NCBI GenBank assembly: GCA_963920575.1
Contig: OY986967.1
Coordinates: 18,084,094-18,148,093 of the forward strand
Length of the DNA: 64,000 bases
Source of the DNA: Narthecium ossifragum
Taxonomy: Eukaryota; Streptophyta; Magnoliopsida; Dioscoreales; Nartheciaceae
Reading direction: 5' to 3'
Positions 1 through 13,594 of the stretch are shown one piece after another (position 1 is the stretch's first letter; every line of letters begins with the position of its first letter). The position numbers and the translations under genes were made by a program. The notes under the pieces were generated by a model. That model ran no database searches and had not been told where the DNA came from. It saw nothing but the letters and a program-made list of their open reading frames with translations.

Positions 1-3000
1 GTTATGGTGGAGTTGCAGAAGTTTTAGATTCTCTCATTGTTTATTTGCTCCACATCAAGACATTTATATGTGAGATGATGTTTTTATTCATATAATGCTT
101 CTCTGGAGACATGCATGATTCGAACTGGACACCTCTGCTTCGACTTTTTAATGTTAGGTAAAACATTAGAAATTATCTCAAACCTTAAAGCCTAATTGAA
201 GGATAAAGTCTATATGAAGAAAAGCAAATGTTAAAAAGTTTTGAAACCAACATTCTCTTTTTTTACTGCAAGTGATGATACGCGTCCTACCCAGCGGCAG
301 CGGGTGAGGGTCATGCCATGTCAATGTGGCAGCAGGCAGCAGGCAGCTGGTGCTTCAGTGGCAAAGCCCCCCACCACACACACACACACACACACAAACC
401 TGAGAATAGCCAGCCCTCAATCACCGGCTCCCATTCTTACCTTTAACAAATCCCCAATCGTTTTCCTTTTTCTTTTTGTATACCCTATCTTTAGTTATAA
501 ATAAAGAAGGTGGCAGACAAAAAGCGCGGCCATCCCGTCCGTCACCGCTTTCCTTTCCCTACGCTGAATTCAATGTAATTCTTCCAGTCGTCTCTTTCCT
601 TCTAGTCATGAACTCATTGAGCTAATCTCACTAGCTGTAAACACAAACCTATCCTGTATAAATGAAGCTAAAGTATCTGGAAAAGAAGAGTCTAATCAAC
701 CAAGTCTTTGATAAGTTAGGTAAGAACATCTTTCAGATGACATCAATCAAAATATAGCTCAAGAGCCGCTTGCAATCCTTGGCCCCCCAACCTTACAAAT
801 GTCCAACGCCAACTACAAGCATAACTTTATCAACTCCCAAAACCATCTTCTTTCATATCATATAAGAAACCTTGAACAGATAAAGCAACAAATATACATG
901 TTGCTTCAATAATTTTTGAAAAATAATGTAATTTGGAACTTTTCACTAATAAATACATAAATTTGAAGGATATATATGTAATTCAAAGTTTTTCAAAGAC
1001 AAATATGCAAAAAAAAAAAAAAAAAAGACGATCCCAAGCACAGCATATATATAATAGGCCAAAGGTCCCGTCTTCCACTTCAGTTGCTCAACGAATATGA
1101 CCACCCACACCTGCGCTTCTCCCCCCCGGTGCCACACTACTACGTGACGCCGACCGACACACGTACCTCTCTCTCTGTCTCTCTCTAGCTTTAATGCTTT
1201 ACCATTGGATGCTTGTTTAGTTGTTTAGTTGTTTTCTTTCTTTCTTTCTTTCTTTCTCGAAGAAACGTTAAAGGCAGCCTTCTCCTCCCCCACAATCCTC
1301 TCGTGTAACGTAACTCGTGCCACCAACCACACGGTCCACACCACCCTCCACTGTCCACACACCCTATAACCAAACAAAGCAGAGATTAGAGTAGAGTAGA
1401 GTAGAGTAGAGTAGAGAGAGAGAGAGAGATTTGGAGAAACTGCTTGGCTGTCCATATTATATCTTCACTATTCATTTCTTCTACCACTGATGCTGTAACC
1501 TACTTTTAGGCCAATCTAGGTCTGTCTTCATCTTCATCATCTTCTTCTTCTTCTTCTTTCCTTTTTTTTTTTTTTTGGTTCTGTTCTCTGTTGTTTTCTA
1601 GCTTTTGCGATGTTATGGCTGCAGATATGTGACTCTGTTCTGTTGCTGTGTAATTTCTGTGTATTTTATTTACCACCAAATAGTTTTCTCGCTAGTTCGA
1701 TGTTCATCAACTGGAGATTCTATTGCTGCGTAATTTTTGAGTATTTTACTCACCACCAGATAGTTTTTTCGCTTGTCTATGTTCATCAACTGGAGAGATA
1801 CTGTGGAATGTATATTTTGGGTTTGGAATTGAGTCAGGTTAGACCAAACAGTAGTATCATTTTGGAGAGCAATGTCTTCGATTCTTGAAAGAAGGTATAC
1901 AATGATTTTTGTAGGTTATTTCCGATTAATGGCTAGTGTGCTTCTTCTTGACGCCATGAGATTGCTGGAATTTATGGATTAATATGTTGGTAATGGAGAT
2001 CATTCAAGAATAGAGGATGCCATAAGTCACTGGGACATATAGACATACAGTATTGTGCGAAGGTTGTGTAGATCAAAAGATTTCACAGAAAGTAATTTTC
2101 CAAGTTATGTCAGGGTATTCGAAACCAAAAGGGCTTTCTGGTGTGTGATTGCGTTATATTGGTAAGGGTAACAATGTGTCATGCTGGCAAAATCGATGGA
2201 GTAATCTGTTTAGAGTGGCAGAATGTTTTCCTGATCTTCATGCCTTTGCTGACAAACAAGGTTCTTTTCTCCCCTCCTAATTATATAGACTCCATAGAAA
2301 CATCACACGAAAACCCGATATATTGAATAGAGGAAAAGTCAGTTAAACTTAATGACTTGCTAAAGCTTTTGGTTAAACTTGCAGAGGAAGTGAAAATGGG
2401 GGAAAAAGATGGAGGCGGATTACAGATGGAGGATTTTGGCATCCAGTCCTTTTACCAATTTCTTGATTGTCAAGGGATAAAAGCCATATCCTCCATGGTT
2501 TTTTTTTTTTTTGACAAAGTATCTGCTCCTTTAAAAGTCAAAATCTTTAATCGATTGCCTTGCAGAACAAGTGCTTGTAGTGCATGATATTGGAACAGGA
2601 CATACTGGAGAAGGAAATTCTGCCTTTGCAATCAAGAGGATGAAATAGTAGATTTGTTACCTTGCAGATCAGTTCTGTACGGAGGATTTAATGTTGTTGA
2701 CACATGATATTGTTAGCACTTAACAGTACAAACTCCATTGTCCATAGAGTTGACAAGCTGTTGCATCAGTCCAATTGCATTGATCATTCTGTTAATCAGA
2801 TTGGATAATCGAGATATAGTAAGCTATATGTCTGCTAAATGATAATGTTTTGAGATATTTCGCTTAGTCCTCATTGATTTACTAATTCAAATGACTCCTT
2901 AGAGAGTTACACAACAAATAGTCTTTGTTTTCATGTGAATTAGTGCTTAATATATGTCTGAATGATAAAAGTAATGACTTTTTAGAAGTTGGTGATAAAA

Positions 3001-3235
3001 CTGAACAAGAAAAACTTGAGCAAAAATCTCATTGGGGCCATAACACTGAAATATGGTTTAACAAATACATGAGGAGTAGTCATTAACGAAAATACATCTC
3101 TTGTGGTTGTGGGTAGAGTTTGCTTTTATCTTAAATGGCTCACATAATTTATTCTGTTACCTTTCTGGTACTTTAGTGACGAAACAAACATTTCTAGTTT
3201 TGTGGCATATCCAGGCCTTTCTTAATATTCAAAGC
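1..3235. other. 5' flank and probable leader region of the FPP gene
   Basis: No convincing protein-coding gene is seen before 3236. The stretch is AT-rich with simple repeats: (CA)n at 375-396, poly-A at about 1010-1026, (CTTT)n at 1232-1257, (AGAGT)n running into (GA)n at 1388-1429, and (CTT)n at 1536-1560. TATA-like words occur at 495-504 (TTATAAATAA) and near 1045-1055. The GA/CT-rich stretch 1388-1560, followed by T-rich sequence ending in TTTTCTAG, looks like a plant 5' leader next to a leader intron. This is inference: a leader intron ending shortly before 3236 would fit, but I cannot fix a transcription start. Confidence 0.4.
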
Positions 3236-6200
3236 ATGGAACATACGTCGTGGCTGTGGAGGAAGAAAACATCAGAGAAGACCATTACTTCGGGTGACAG
3301 ACCTCATTCGTCACAGGCTGGAAATGAGCAACAGGTAGTGCAATTTGTGTCTTTTATTTTTGCAGTTTCGTTCTGTTTTTTGAAAGCACATCTCCCTGTG
3401 TATTTTCTTCTACTTTAGGTTTAGGTACTTTTCTATAACGATCCTGCACATTATCAAATCGTAAAACCATGCTCAAGGAACTATTTTCTGATGCGATGAG
3501 CAAACCTGCTATTTGTTATGTTTGTGTTTGTGTTTGTGTGATGTGTTTGTGGGTGTCTGTGTCTGTGCGTATTTGTCTATGTATGTCATATTGCCAGGAA
3601 TCTAGGTATGCTTTTCTTCTAATTCTAGTGATAGAAGAAAATGACTCCTACTGGTTTCTTCTTTTTTGAGATGTCTCAGTCCACATTATAGTTACAAACT
3701 TACAGACTTCACAAGTAAGTAGTTAAAACTGCATTCAGGGCATTTATGGTTTCAAAGTTTGATAAATTTAGGGTGGTTAGCTTCTGATTCAACATCTAAT
3801 ATACATGCAAACATACACACATTCTGGGTTATTTCTTCTTTTTTTTTGGCTATAATATGCTTCTTTCTAGGTTTGTTCAGTATATGCATCACAGACATAA
3901 CAAGAGACAGGCATGTACCTCTTTTGAAGGTTGCATTGCTTGCCTTTAAGAAATTTACATATTAATTGAATGACTAATCTGGAGTCATTTTTAGATGCAT
4001 ATTTACATTGTTGTTTAAAGTTATGTGTAGACGATGACAGGAGACACTCTCCTGTTCCACTTTCTTCACTTTCTAGCCATTTTTGTCTTAACTAGCAAAA
4101 ATTTGATATTACATGCTTGTCATCACTTATAGTTGAGACATGAGCCTCAATTTTGACACGTTTTCTGGTTTAGAGTTATAGTCGAATGACATTTAGTTGC
4201 AGAAATTTGACCAAATTATGAGCTTGAGGTTTATGTGTTGTTCCAGACCATGAGTTATTTAGGATTTGGGGTAATATTCCATCTCAATCAATAAGTGTCA
4301 CCATCTCAATAACTATTGAAATTATTAAAATGCATCATGTTGCACAGTAAGTTCATTACATACATGATAGAGAAATTTAGAAAAAAAAAAAGCTGCAGAT
4401 TAAAAATTGTACTCAAAAAGAAGGCTGTACACCGTGTCCCCGAATGGATGATTACATTTTGGGTGCACATCAGACAATTCAAATCCATCAATTAGAAAAA
4501 TACTAGACACGTCTAGATCAGGGGAATTTTTATGACGGATGTTACCTGATGCTTCAGCCCCTTTAAAGGAGTCTCCTTTATATGATAGGGGCATGAAGTA
4601 CTATGTCAACCTGTTCAGGGAAGAACTGTAAAGCCTGCAACAAGGCCAAGAGTGCAAATCATAACTTTTCTATTCTTCACTGCTTGCATGCAACTCATAG
4701 TTGTATTCTCTTCCTGTCTCCTGTCCAAAAAAGTCTCAGAGAAGTGATTTAAAACTCTTTTTAGTGGCTATTTTTTTTTACAAGGCATTTTGGATAAATT
4801 GTTTTAACTGAATATTTTTTCCTGGTCTTTTTACAGAAAGAGAGAGCATCCGAGTTGGAAAAATCCTTAGAAGACTTGAATGAACAACTGTCATCGGCTT
4901 GTGCAGAATCTAATGCTAAAGATGATATCCTAGCGAAGCAAGCAAAGGTTGCTGAGGAAGCCATTACAGGTTCAGCCTAGTTTCTTAATTTCATGCTTGT
5001 TCAATATGTTTTTAGGTTCTACATTCTGGCTGCCACCATAATGGGTTGATTTAGTACTTGTGAAATCATGTGTTCCAGTAAATTATAATCTTGTTATGGT
5101 CATTGGTCAATAACATAGGTTGGGAAAAGGCAGAAGCAGAAGCATCATATTTCAAGCAAGAACTAGATCATGCTCTAGGTAAGAAAGCAGCTGCGGCAGA
5201 AAGGATAGCAAGCATGGATGCAACATTAAAGGAATGCATGCTGCAGCTACAAATCATGAAGGAAGAGAAGCAACAAGTGATCAATGATGCCCTCATGAAG
5301 GAGTCAAGGGAACAGGAAAATGCTCGGGTGTCAGAAGTGAGGTTAGCTGAGGCAAACAAGAATCTTGTCAAGTTAGCAGCCGAGTACAACAATGTGTGCA
5401 AGCTCCTTGAGGTCAAAGAAAAGGAGATTGAAGATCTAAATGAGAATAAAATACAGTTGGAAGCAAATCTCAGTGCAATAGTAGGGAGACTTGATACCTC
5501 AGAGAAAGACAATGCTGGTCTTCGATATGAAATTTGTATGCTTCAAAAGGAACTCGATATGCGAAGTGAAGTGCGTGAGTTCAATCTTAAATCCGCTGAT
5601 GCTGCCCACAAGCAACATGTGGAAAGCTTAAAGAAGATAACAAAGCTTGAAACAGAATGTCAGCGACTACGTATAATGGTTCGGAAGCGACTACCAGGGC
5701 CTGGTGCTTTAGTGAAGATGAGGAGTGAGGTTGAAATCCTTGGAAACAGTAATGATGGCACAAGGAGGAAGAAATCAAATTCTGCTACCAATGGCTTTGC
5801 GTCAAGGGACATTGTGGCGGAAAGCGATTGTGACATATCTAGCAAGAATGTGGCTTTTCTCGGTGAGACATTACACACAACTAAAGAAGAGAATACAATT
5901 CTAAAAGAAGCATTGTCAAAGAAAAACAGTGAGCTCGAAACCTTACGTAGCATGTTTGCATGCACGGCTTCTAAATTGTCACATGCTGAGTTGCAGCTCG
6001 AAGAATCACCAAAGGGGCCAACATGTATTGAAAGAGCAAGGTACAGCCCTGTATCATCTGAGCTGCCTCTTGCGTCAATTTCTGAGGATCGTGGAAATGA
6101 CGATAATATTAGCTGTGCTGAATCATGGGCATCTGCTTTAATTTCTGAACTGGAGCACTGCAGAAATGGGAAACCAAAAACACAATCATGTCTATCCGGA

Positions 6201-9200
6201 GTCTCAGACTTAAGTTTGATGGATGATTTTGCAGAGATGGAAAGACTGGCACTAGTTTGTGTGGACAGTCCAGTTGGAAGTTCGAATGACTCTTCAGCAG
6301 GGATCAAAACATGCATGACTAATAAAGAAACTGATACGAGATTTCATCTATCAGAAGCTACAGGTAGGGAGTTAGTCCCAGTTGATTATCCTTCTGGTGT
6401 CAAGGAACCAAACTGTAAAATGCATTCAAACTGCGACACATTTGAAAAGTATCCAAGTTGGCTTCAGGATATTTTGAAGATTATTATCCAGAAGCAGCAG
6501 ACAATGCAAGTAAATTTAGATTTCATCCTCAAAGAGGTTGCAGTTGCTTTGCGTAAGGAAGATCATCCTGCAAAAGGAGTGTCTTCAGGTAATTTATGTG
6601 ATGCTAGTACTAATTCTCAGAAACCCCAGCATATATTCTCCCATGAAGTTGATGAAGCAGTAGGTATGGGTATTGTCACATGTGAAAGAAGTGACCAACC
6701 ATCTCATTTGAGTTTTGAAAAATCCGTATATAGACTAGTTGAGCTGGTCGAGGACATAATTCAGAGATGTTTGATGAATGATGATAGCCGACAAATGTTA
6801 TCTGGACATGATGGAAGAAGTTATCATGACAAAAAGTCCCCATCAGTTACCGAGTATATAGCCCGTGTGTTCCTATTGCAGAACTCTGAACTTACTGCAG
6901 TTCTTCGACGTTTCATCATGGCCTGTAAGAATATGCTGTATGGAAAGTCTGATCTCAAGAACTTCTTTGACGAATTGACTTCATCTTTGGACTGGATAAT
7001 CAATCACTGTTTTTCTCTTCAAGATGTCTCAAACATGGAGGAATCGATAAAGAAGCGCTTTGATGGAGATGCATCTCATAGTGATGATCAGCATGAAGCT
7101 GCAATAACTACCCCTCTTTCAGACACAGATACAATTGATGCAGATCGAGCATTGGCATATAAAAATGAGACATTCTCACCTTTGTTACCGACTTCAAACC
7201 AGCTGTATATTTTATCTCGGATGGGGGAAATGGAGGACCTTGAAACAGCGAGTTCTAGGAATCGATCCTTTGTTACTCGAATTAGAGAATCGGTGGAAAG
7301 TATTTCCAATTTACAGGTGGAACCTGGAAAGCTGAAAGAGTCAAATGAATTTATCACTGAGCAGGTCCAAAATCGTGAATCGATCAAGAAAGATCTTGAT
7401 ACAAAAGTCACAGTTGCGAAGGTCGAGTCAAGTGAGGCCCATAAAAACTTTTCGACCATTGAAGCGGAGTTAGACGAGAAAACTGACTCCTGCGACAAAG
7501 CACAAGAAAGGTAGTAAAACAAAAAAAAAAATCATCACCTTCCTATTCTTACCTACAAGAAATCCAATTTTATTTCGTTGTGGATATATGTGCTAATAGT
7601 ATTACCTTGTTATCTGACAGTGTGGCTCCCAAAATAGCATTGAAGTGTGATATCGGCAAAGAGGAAAAGCAATTTAGCAAAGTAAGTTCCCACATTTCAC
7701 GAATGGAACTCACAATCTTAATGTCATCTTAGATTCTATATCAAGAACAAGATGGATTCACAGGTGAATTATAAAAAAATCCATAGGTGACTCTTTAGTT
7801 TATTTCTTGCAATTCTTTTAGCCAGTTATGCCTGCAGATTTTTCAAGTAATTATCCTCAATTTGGATGGTAACTTTCTGTTTCCAGACAATCCTACTGTA
7901 CTGTATTTGGCATTCATTCCTTTTCCATGAACTTGTTGGAGAGTAACTAGACCAGCTTTGAGTGTTATCTTAGGTAGTCCAGTTTTCAATTTTACTGGAC
8001 CACACTGCTATTTTGGATTATTCATTTAGTGCTTCAGTTGTGGCCTTGGAATTCCAACCTGCTATCTGCTGATTTCACGTGCTCCGAATTAATGCCCTTT
8101 TGTGCTTCTCATCTGAAATAGAATTTTCGTCATGTTTCTGCAACGGAGGATTTTAGTCCCGTTATGCTTCTGTGACTAGGAGGACCATGTACTAAGGGAA
8201 TTCTGCTTCTCTCTAATGAACTCCGTATTTTGTATTATTTTTTTTCATAGAATTGTTTTCAACAATTTACACCAAGATAATCTGGCGGAAATATGAATCT
8301 AGTAGCATTCTGCTGTGGATAATTTACATCTTAGTGAACCATCCTGTGTGCTTCTTCTTGTCTCGAGTTTCCTGCCTTTGCCAATTGTAATCGCTCTGCT
8401 ACGTTGACCAACAGTCCATAATTTGCTACTGTGCCATCCTTGAGGGTTTTTTCCATTTTCTTCGTATAATGATAATGCAAGTTCTGATGCTCTTGTGATC
8501 ATGCATTATGAACTTCTTGGCTTCTTCAACCACTGTGACTTAGTTACACTAATGAAGCCTTGATGGTGCTCTTTCCTGCTCAGAAAGATCACATTGAAAT
8601 TAACACTCGTTCAGTTCCAATATTTTTGTTGCTTTATGCTCATACAGTACATGGATGTACCAGTTAAATCCTGTATAACATTCCGCATATAGTCTTTGCT
8701 AGGCTTCTGGATAGTATGATAGATGTCCTACTGGGGATAATTTTGGTGGTCTGAACTTGCAGGAATGGGAAATCTCTTCAGCTTCTGTAAAACTGGCAGA
8801 GTGCCAGGAGACCATCTTGAATCTTGGAAAGCAGTTGAAAGCCTTGGCTTCGCCGAAAGATGCAGCTCTGTTTGACAAAGTGATATCTTCACCTGTTGCT
8901 TCCAGAGCAAAGCGCCGGATATTACTTGATCACATGCACGAAGACGATGACTCAAAATCTGAAGAAGTAAAATCTCCTCAAAATAAAGAAATCATACGCA
9001 TCGAGCCACGAGAGCCCGCAACTGCACCTTCTAACAATCCGAATGTGGGCATGCTTTATGGGCGAACAATCCTTGCAAAGAGTGGTTCCAATGACACGAT
9101 ACCAAGCATCGTTCAGACGTCATCGCCTGCAAACTCACCTGGAAAATCTAATCGCTTTAATGAAATCAACAAGCAAGGGATTGAGACAGAAGGAACACTA

Positions 9201-9305
9201 GCCATAGTACCCAAGAAACAGAAAGGGGGAGTTAACTTTTTGAGAAAACTACTGTCAAGAAGGAAGAAGGGAAGCAGTAAAAAGATGAACCTAACCTATT
9301 ACTGA
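3236..9305 (+). CDS. FPP: Filament-like plant protein (FPP family, FPP4-like), five coding exons
   Basis: This encodes a long plant coiled-coil protein. The family was found through binding of the WPP-domain protein MAF1; its biochemical role is not enzymatic. I read five exons: 3236-3334, 4837-4969, 5119-7510, 7621-7681 and 8763-9305, joined in phase by GT-AG introns to give about 1,075 residues, normal for the family. The start is the ATG opening MEHTSWLWRKK, matching the family's basic Trp-rich N-terminus. Heptad-rich coiled coil runs through exons 2-3 (GWEKAEAEASYFKQ at about 78, LKECMLQLQIMKEEK). Family motifs follow: SWASALISELEHC at about 413, MDDFAEMERLAL at about 445, and LAECQETILNLGKQLK at about 906 in exon 5. 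The C-terminus is basic (FLRKLLSRRKKGSSKK). No frame break was seen. Exon 4 (20 codons) is the least certain, supported only by phase and splice sites. Confidence 0.9.
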
Positions 9306-11488
9306 ATATGTATGGGGCATTTGATAAATGTAACTTTCAAATTTCCTTCGAGTTGGCAGTGAGGACTAGTATGAGAGGATCTAGTGTGCTTCTGGGCAAG
9401 TTTTCATTATTGAGTTGAGGTTTCTTATTGTGATTGTGCTGACATTGGTTGAGGTTGTGGTGATGAGAGGAGAATGCGTTGTGATGTAAAGTACTATTTG
9501 TATATATGAGTTTTAGTGGCATGAAAAATAACTAGGGAACTTTAGAATTATGTGCATGTTTGGGATGCTCAGGAAGGGAAGTTGCCTTTCCCTGTAAAGA
9601 GCATAACAAGTCATTCAGGTATGTTTTCAGATGTATGCCATGCATTGCCTACTTTTAGCTGAAATGTCATTGTTCATAGAACAGTGGTGGCAGGAAAATG
9701 CAGACACCCTATACTTTGGGCACTGTATAAATGAATCCAGAGGTTTTATGTTGTGTACGTGCTGCCGCAAAAATATCTTGTATTATTTGGTTTTCTAGGA
9801 TAGAATAAGTGATTTGGGGTTGAAGGGAATATATATATCTGATCAATAGAAGTCATTCTTAGCACATGTAAGAATGTCAAAAGCCTCTTGTCTGTGAAAG
9901 TGATCATGAATTCAGGACCAAGTCCCTACCAGAAGGACTGATGGATATGCGTGCAGATGCTTATTGTTCAGCCTTCCATATATGCATGACTAGCTAGCTG
10001 TTTGATATCAACCCAGATTTTGCAGGATACGCATACAGATAGATAGGGTCTTATATGCTAGCTAGCTAGGTCTACCAATACCTTCCAACTTGCGAAGATC
10101 AACCAGTCAAATTGAAGATGCAATTAATGCACTTCAATTCTAATTAGCTAGCTAGGGAACAGAAGAAATCAATCTCTTGCTAGTTGCTGCTCCCAAGATT
10201 ATGGGAGGGACCATTTCCATGGTTGTCACGCGCGCGAGACCATTGTACTCAACTAGTAATGATTGAGTTGCTAGCTCAGCGGACAAAGTTGTTTGTGATT
10301 TGATCTATCCATCTCTCTCTCTCTCTCTCTTTGCACATCTTCATGAATCTCTTGATAATTAACCACTGAATATATATTACGTACACCACGTCTAACATTT
10401 TATTTTACTTATAGGGATTGATGCCAACAACGTAATGCAATGGATGGCAGTGAATAAGAGCTTAATTAATTAGCAGACTGCACTCAGTAATTACAGAGGT
10501 GATCGATCGAGGACCAAACGAGAACAACATTAATTCCCACATGTTATGTTGTGAGGGGGTGTCAGTCACCCAAATTCCATGAGGAATGATTGCATCCAAT
10601 GGCATGCTTCGGCACAAATCCCATGGCACCACTGGCACTCCACCACCATTCACTCTGGCCTTTATTCCGGACGTACACTACTGTAGGCAGAAAAAAAAGG
10701 AGGAGGGGGCTTTTATGATGGGGGGGGGGGAGTCAAACGTCAAACCTAACTAAAGGGTACGTAGCATCGTTGCATGCACTCTTCTGAATGATAGAAATGG
10801 TGCAGGAGGTGGTGGTCCCAACTCCCAATGGCCGGCCATTGGATTCCAGACCCCCCCTCCCCCCTCCCTGCCTGCCTCCTGTCACCCATCATTTGATGCG
10901 GAGAGGGATGGGTTTGTGAATTGTGAGAGAGATACCCACACCAAACCTGCATCCTCTTTTAGTCACAGAGGCATGCCACTCGATCGTAACCAGCTTGTAT
11001 ATATATATATATTTTTCTAAAAAAATATGATTTGCATCACACTCACACCTCGGTCTTGTGGGGGGCGTGGTCTAGGGTTTTTTTTGGTGGTCCGTTATGT
11101 CCACCCAATCACGACCCATCACGTGCAAAAAAATTCGCATCCCCATGGTGTATTGTCTGGACGCGCGCATACCACTGTTCTTTTCTTTTCATGGTTCTCC
11201 TAGTCTGATTCTAAGACCTAGTTTATAGAATACTTGATCCTTCCACTTGAGTAGTTGTTAATCTCATGATAATGTGTGAGTAATAGATCCATAATCAATA
11301 AACATTTAGTTATGTTTTTAAACCCATGGCTAGATAAAGTAGAAGATCCATCCCAATAAGCACAATTAAGAAAGTAAAAAAAAAAAATGGCTTGAGTGGC
11401 TCGAGTGAATAGTACCCTGTGGTGGGTAATAGTTGATCTTGGGGTTCATGCCCAAGCCCTCAACTTTAATAAAAATGCAGGACATTTA

Positions 11489-11515
11489 CCCCCCCCCCCC
11501 CCCCCCCCCCCCCCC
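11489..11515. repeat. Poly-C homopolymer tract (27 C)
   Basis: An uninterrupted run of 27 cytosines follows GACATTTA and is followed by GGAATAAAC. It lies in the intergenic region about 1.3 kb upstream of the WOX4 start. Such a tract is prone to length error in assembly and to slippage in vivo. Confidence 0.9.
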
Positions 11516-12760
11516 GGAATAAACTAAACTACACCAAACCACAAACCAGAGTAAAAGGCTTAGTTAAAAAAAACACAAACAAGCAGTGCTCAACACAGGG
11601 AACAGAGTGGCTCAATCATAATCCCATCCTCTCTAGAAAAAGAAAAATTCTTACTTAATTGGGCACATGCTTGGCATAAACATTAATTTCCTCATGATCT
11701 TCCTATTATAGTAAGAATTAGAAGCTCTAATCAAAGTTTAGAGTTCCAATTAATATGTACTTTATTAATCCTAGACATTGCTGCACCTCACGCCTCTGTT
11801 GTTTCTGTTGGCATGATTGTTTATAGATTTTGTTTACTAGGCTCCATGCATGCATGCAACACTATATACAATTCAAGGATGATTCTCCAATCTCCACCCT
11901 TACAAGCCGGACCATATCTTATATACCGAATATATATTTCACCATTTTGGTGCCCATTACATACAATATAGGGATTTTTGTCTATATATATATATATATA
12001 TTTCAAGCTATATACCCTTGTAAAATAGTGGTAATTAAGTTTTACCCTAGCAATAAAAAGCTCAACTATTGAAAAGCTAGACCAATAACCAAAATTTTAT
12101 AAAATTAAATATATATAATTGATCATGAGTAAAATAATAATATGGATCCCAATCAATCATACAACTGGAAATTACTCAAGGGGTGTATGATTCTTTTTTT
12201 TTTTGATTAGATAAGGGGTGTATGATTCACCAGCTCTTGTTCTCTGCTATTATGCCATGACATCCACTATCAAATCCTAATAAATATATATATATATATA
12301 TAGATGAAATACAAGGGGATATGATCCACTCCACTGCATGCTGCATGGAAGTTGGTGACAAGTGCTTTCTAGAGTATGTTGCCTTTTGTTTCCTCCCCCA
12401 ACAGGGCCAACACAACATTCCCGAGCTTGCGTCCACCCAATTAAACCTACAGAAGTCTCTTCAAAGTCATGTCCTTTACTCCTTTTTAGTGATCACCACT
12501 TTTCTTTTCCCCTTTTGGGATTGGCATGTCTCCTTTCATCTCATCTCCACCGAAAAGCTACCAGGAATTGATACGTACCATGCATGAAGAAAAGCTAGAA
12601 ACCCCGACCGATTTGACTCCCCAACCCACAACACAAACACACCTTTGATCCATTTCATCATCTCTCTTTCAATCAAGTCAACCCACTCCTCATCATTTGG
12701 TCCTCTCTCTCTCTCTCTCTCTCTGCCTGCATGCCTCTCTCTCATCCTGACCAGTGACCA

Positions 12761-12771
12761 CTATATATATA
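12761..12771 (+). promoter_or_regulatory. Candidate TATA box of the WOX4-type gene
   Basis: CTATATATATA lies just after a CT-rich tract (12,701-12,740). It is only 27-37 bases upstream of the chosen ATG at 12,798, so its use would give an extremely short leader. Either translation starts further in (second Met at 12,810) or a different upstream TATA is used. Confidence 0.3.
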
Positions 12772-12797
12772 CTCACACCTTTGCTTCACAATGTCTC

Positions 12798-13594
12798 ATG
12801 AGTTCATATATGGAGGTGCAACAGTTGGCACTAGCTAGCTTTTGGCACAAGGAACTCTCCTCCCCCTCCTCCTCCGCCACCTCTACCACCACCTCATCAA
12901 CCTTGAACATAGGATTCAAGCGACTCCGATCGCTTGCGCCCAAGTTCGAACAGGCCACCGGTGCCTCCGTCTCTCAGCCGAAGGCCGAGGCCAGTGCCAC
13001 CCACTTCAAACATGTCTCTACCTCTCCTCATCACCACGTACTTATAAATTAGTCTTACATACATGTCGTCTTAGTCTTTGCTATATGGAAGATGTATACA
13101 TGCATTTGACGGTGATGTTGTGGGGCAGTCAGCTGGGAGCACCCGGTGGAACCCGACGCCGGAGCAGACCAGCGCGCTGGAGGCGCTGTACAGGGGTGGG
13201 CTGCGGACGCCGAACGCGCACCAGATCGAGATGATCACGGCGGAGCTGGTGCAGTACGGTAGGATCGAGGGGAAGAACGTCTTCTACTGGTTTCAGAACC
13301 ACAAGGCACGCGAGCGCCAGAAGCAGAAGCGCGCCGCCGTGCTCGCCCTCGCTGATGCTTCTCCTGACGATGATCCGGTCACTTCCATGCTGATTTCGGC
13401 CGGTGCCAAAGTAATCAAATTAATATTCTCATAAACATGCATGTCTTATTAATATTCTCTAAGTTGCATGCATGGTGGTGCAGGGGAGATGCAAGAGGAG
13501 GAGCAGGAGCTGGGAGAGTGTGGAAGTGGAGGAGAAGAGTGGGGATGGGACGCTGGAGCTCTTTCCGTTGCACCCGGAGTGTGGAAGATCATGA
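12798..13594 (+). CDS. WOX4: WUSCHEL-related homeobox protein, WOX4-type, three exons
   Basis: This is a nuclear homeodomain transcription factor of the WUS clade. WOX4 in Arabidopsis promotes procambium and vascular cambium proliferation downstream of the TDIF/PXY signal. I read exons 12798-13037, 13129-13410 and 13484-13594, all phase 0, giving 210 residues (Arabidopsis about 251, rice about 236). Residues 48-55 contain KRLRSLAP, the N-terminal block typical of WOX4. The homeodomain covers about 85-148: TRWNPTPEQ, then the helix-3 signature [19 protein letters not shown]. Exon 3 starts [11 protein letters not shown], also WOX4-like, and ends with a perfect WUS box ([10 protein letters not shown], 197-206) four residues before the stop. 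The first Met in frame (MSSYMEVQQ) was chosen; Met5 is an alternative. The intron 1 acceptor at 13,128 was chosen because it keeps phase. I infer the cambium role from the family. Confidence 0.9.

Larger units (their letters stand above)
9306..12797. other. Intergenic region between the FPP and WOX4 genes
   Basis: No coding region is supported. The 3' flank of FPP is AT-rich with no clear polyadenylation word. Further right are GCTAGC-rich stretches (10,050-10,160), (CT)n at 10,313-10,331 and 12,703-12,724, an AT dinucleotide run at 12,285-12,302, and a 27-base C run. The last 1.5 kb would hold the WOX4 promoter; the CT-rich tracts near 12,640-12,740 resemble a plant pyrimidine-rich core promoter. 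No TE with both ends could be defined here. Confidence 0.5.

Noticed and set aside
241..504. Short open frame with His/Thr repeat
   Set aside because: It runs through a CA microsatellite and promoter-like DNA and has no domain.
3101..3235. Upstream extension of the first FPP exon to the ATG at 3101
   Set aside because: The added residues are hydrophobic and unlike the family. The Met at 3236 gives the expected Trp-rich basic N-terminus.
5091..5118. ATG at 5091 as the start of the FPP protein
   Set aside because: These bases are intron. The acceptor at 5118 joins exon 2 in phase to give the family sequence GWEKAEAE.
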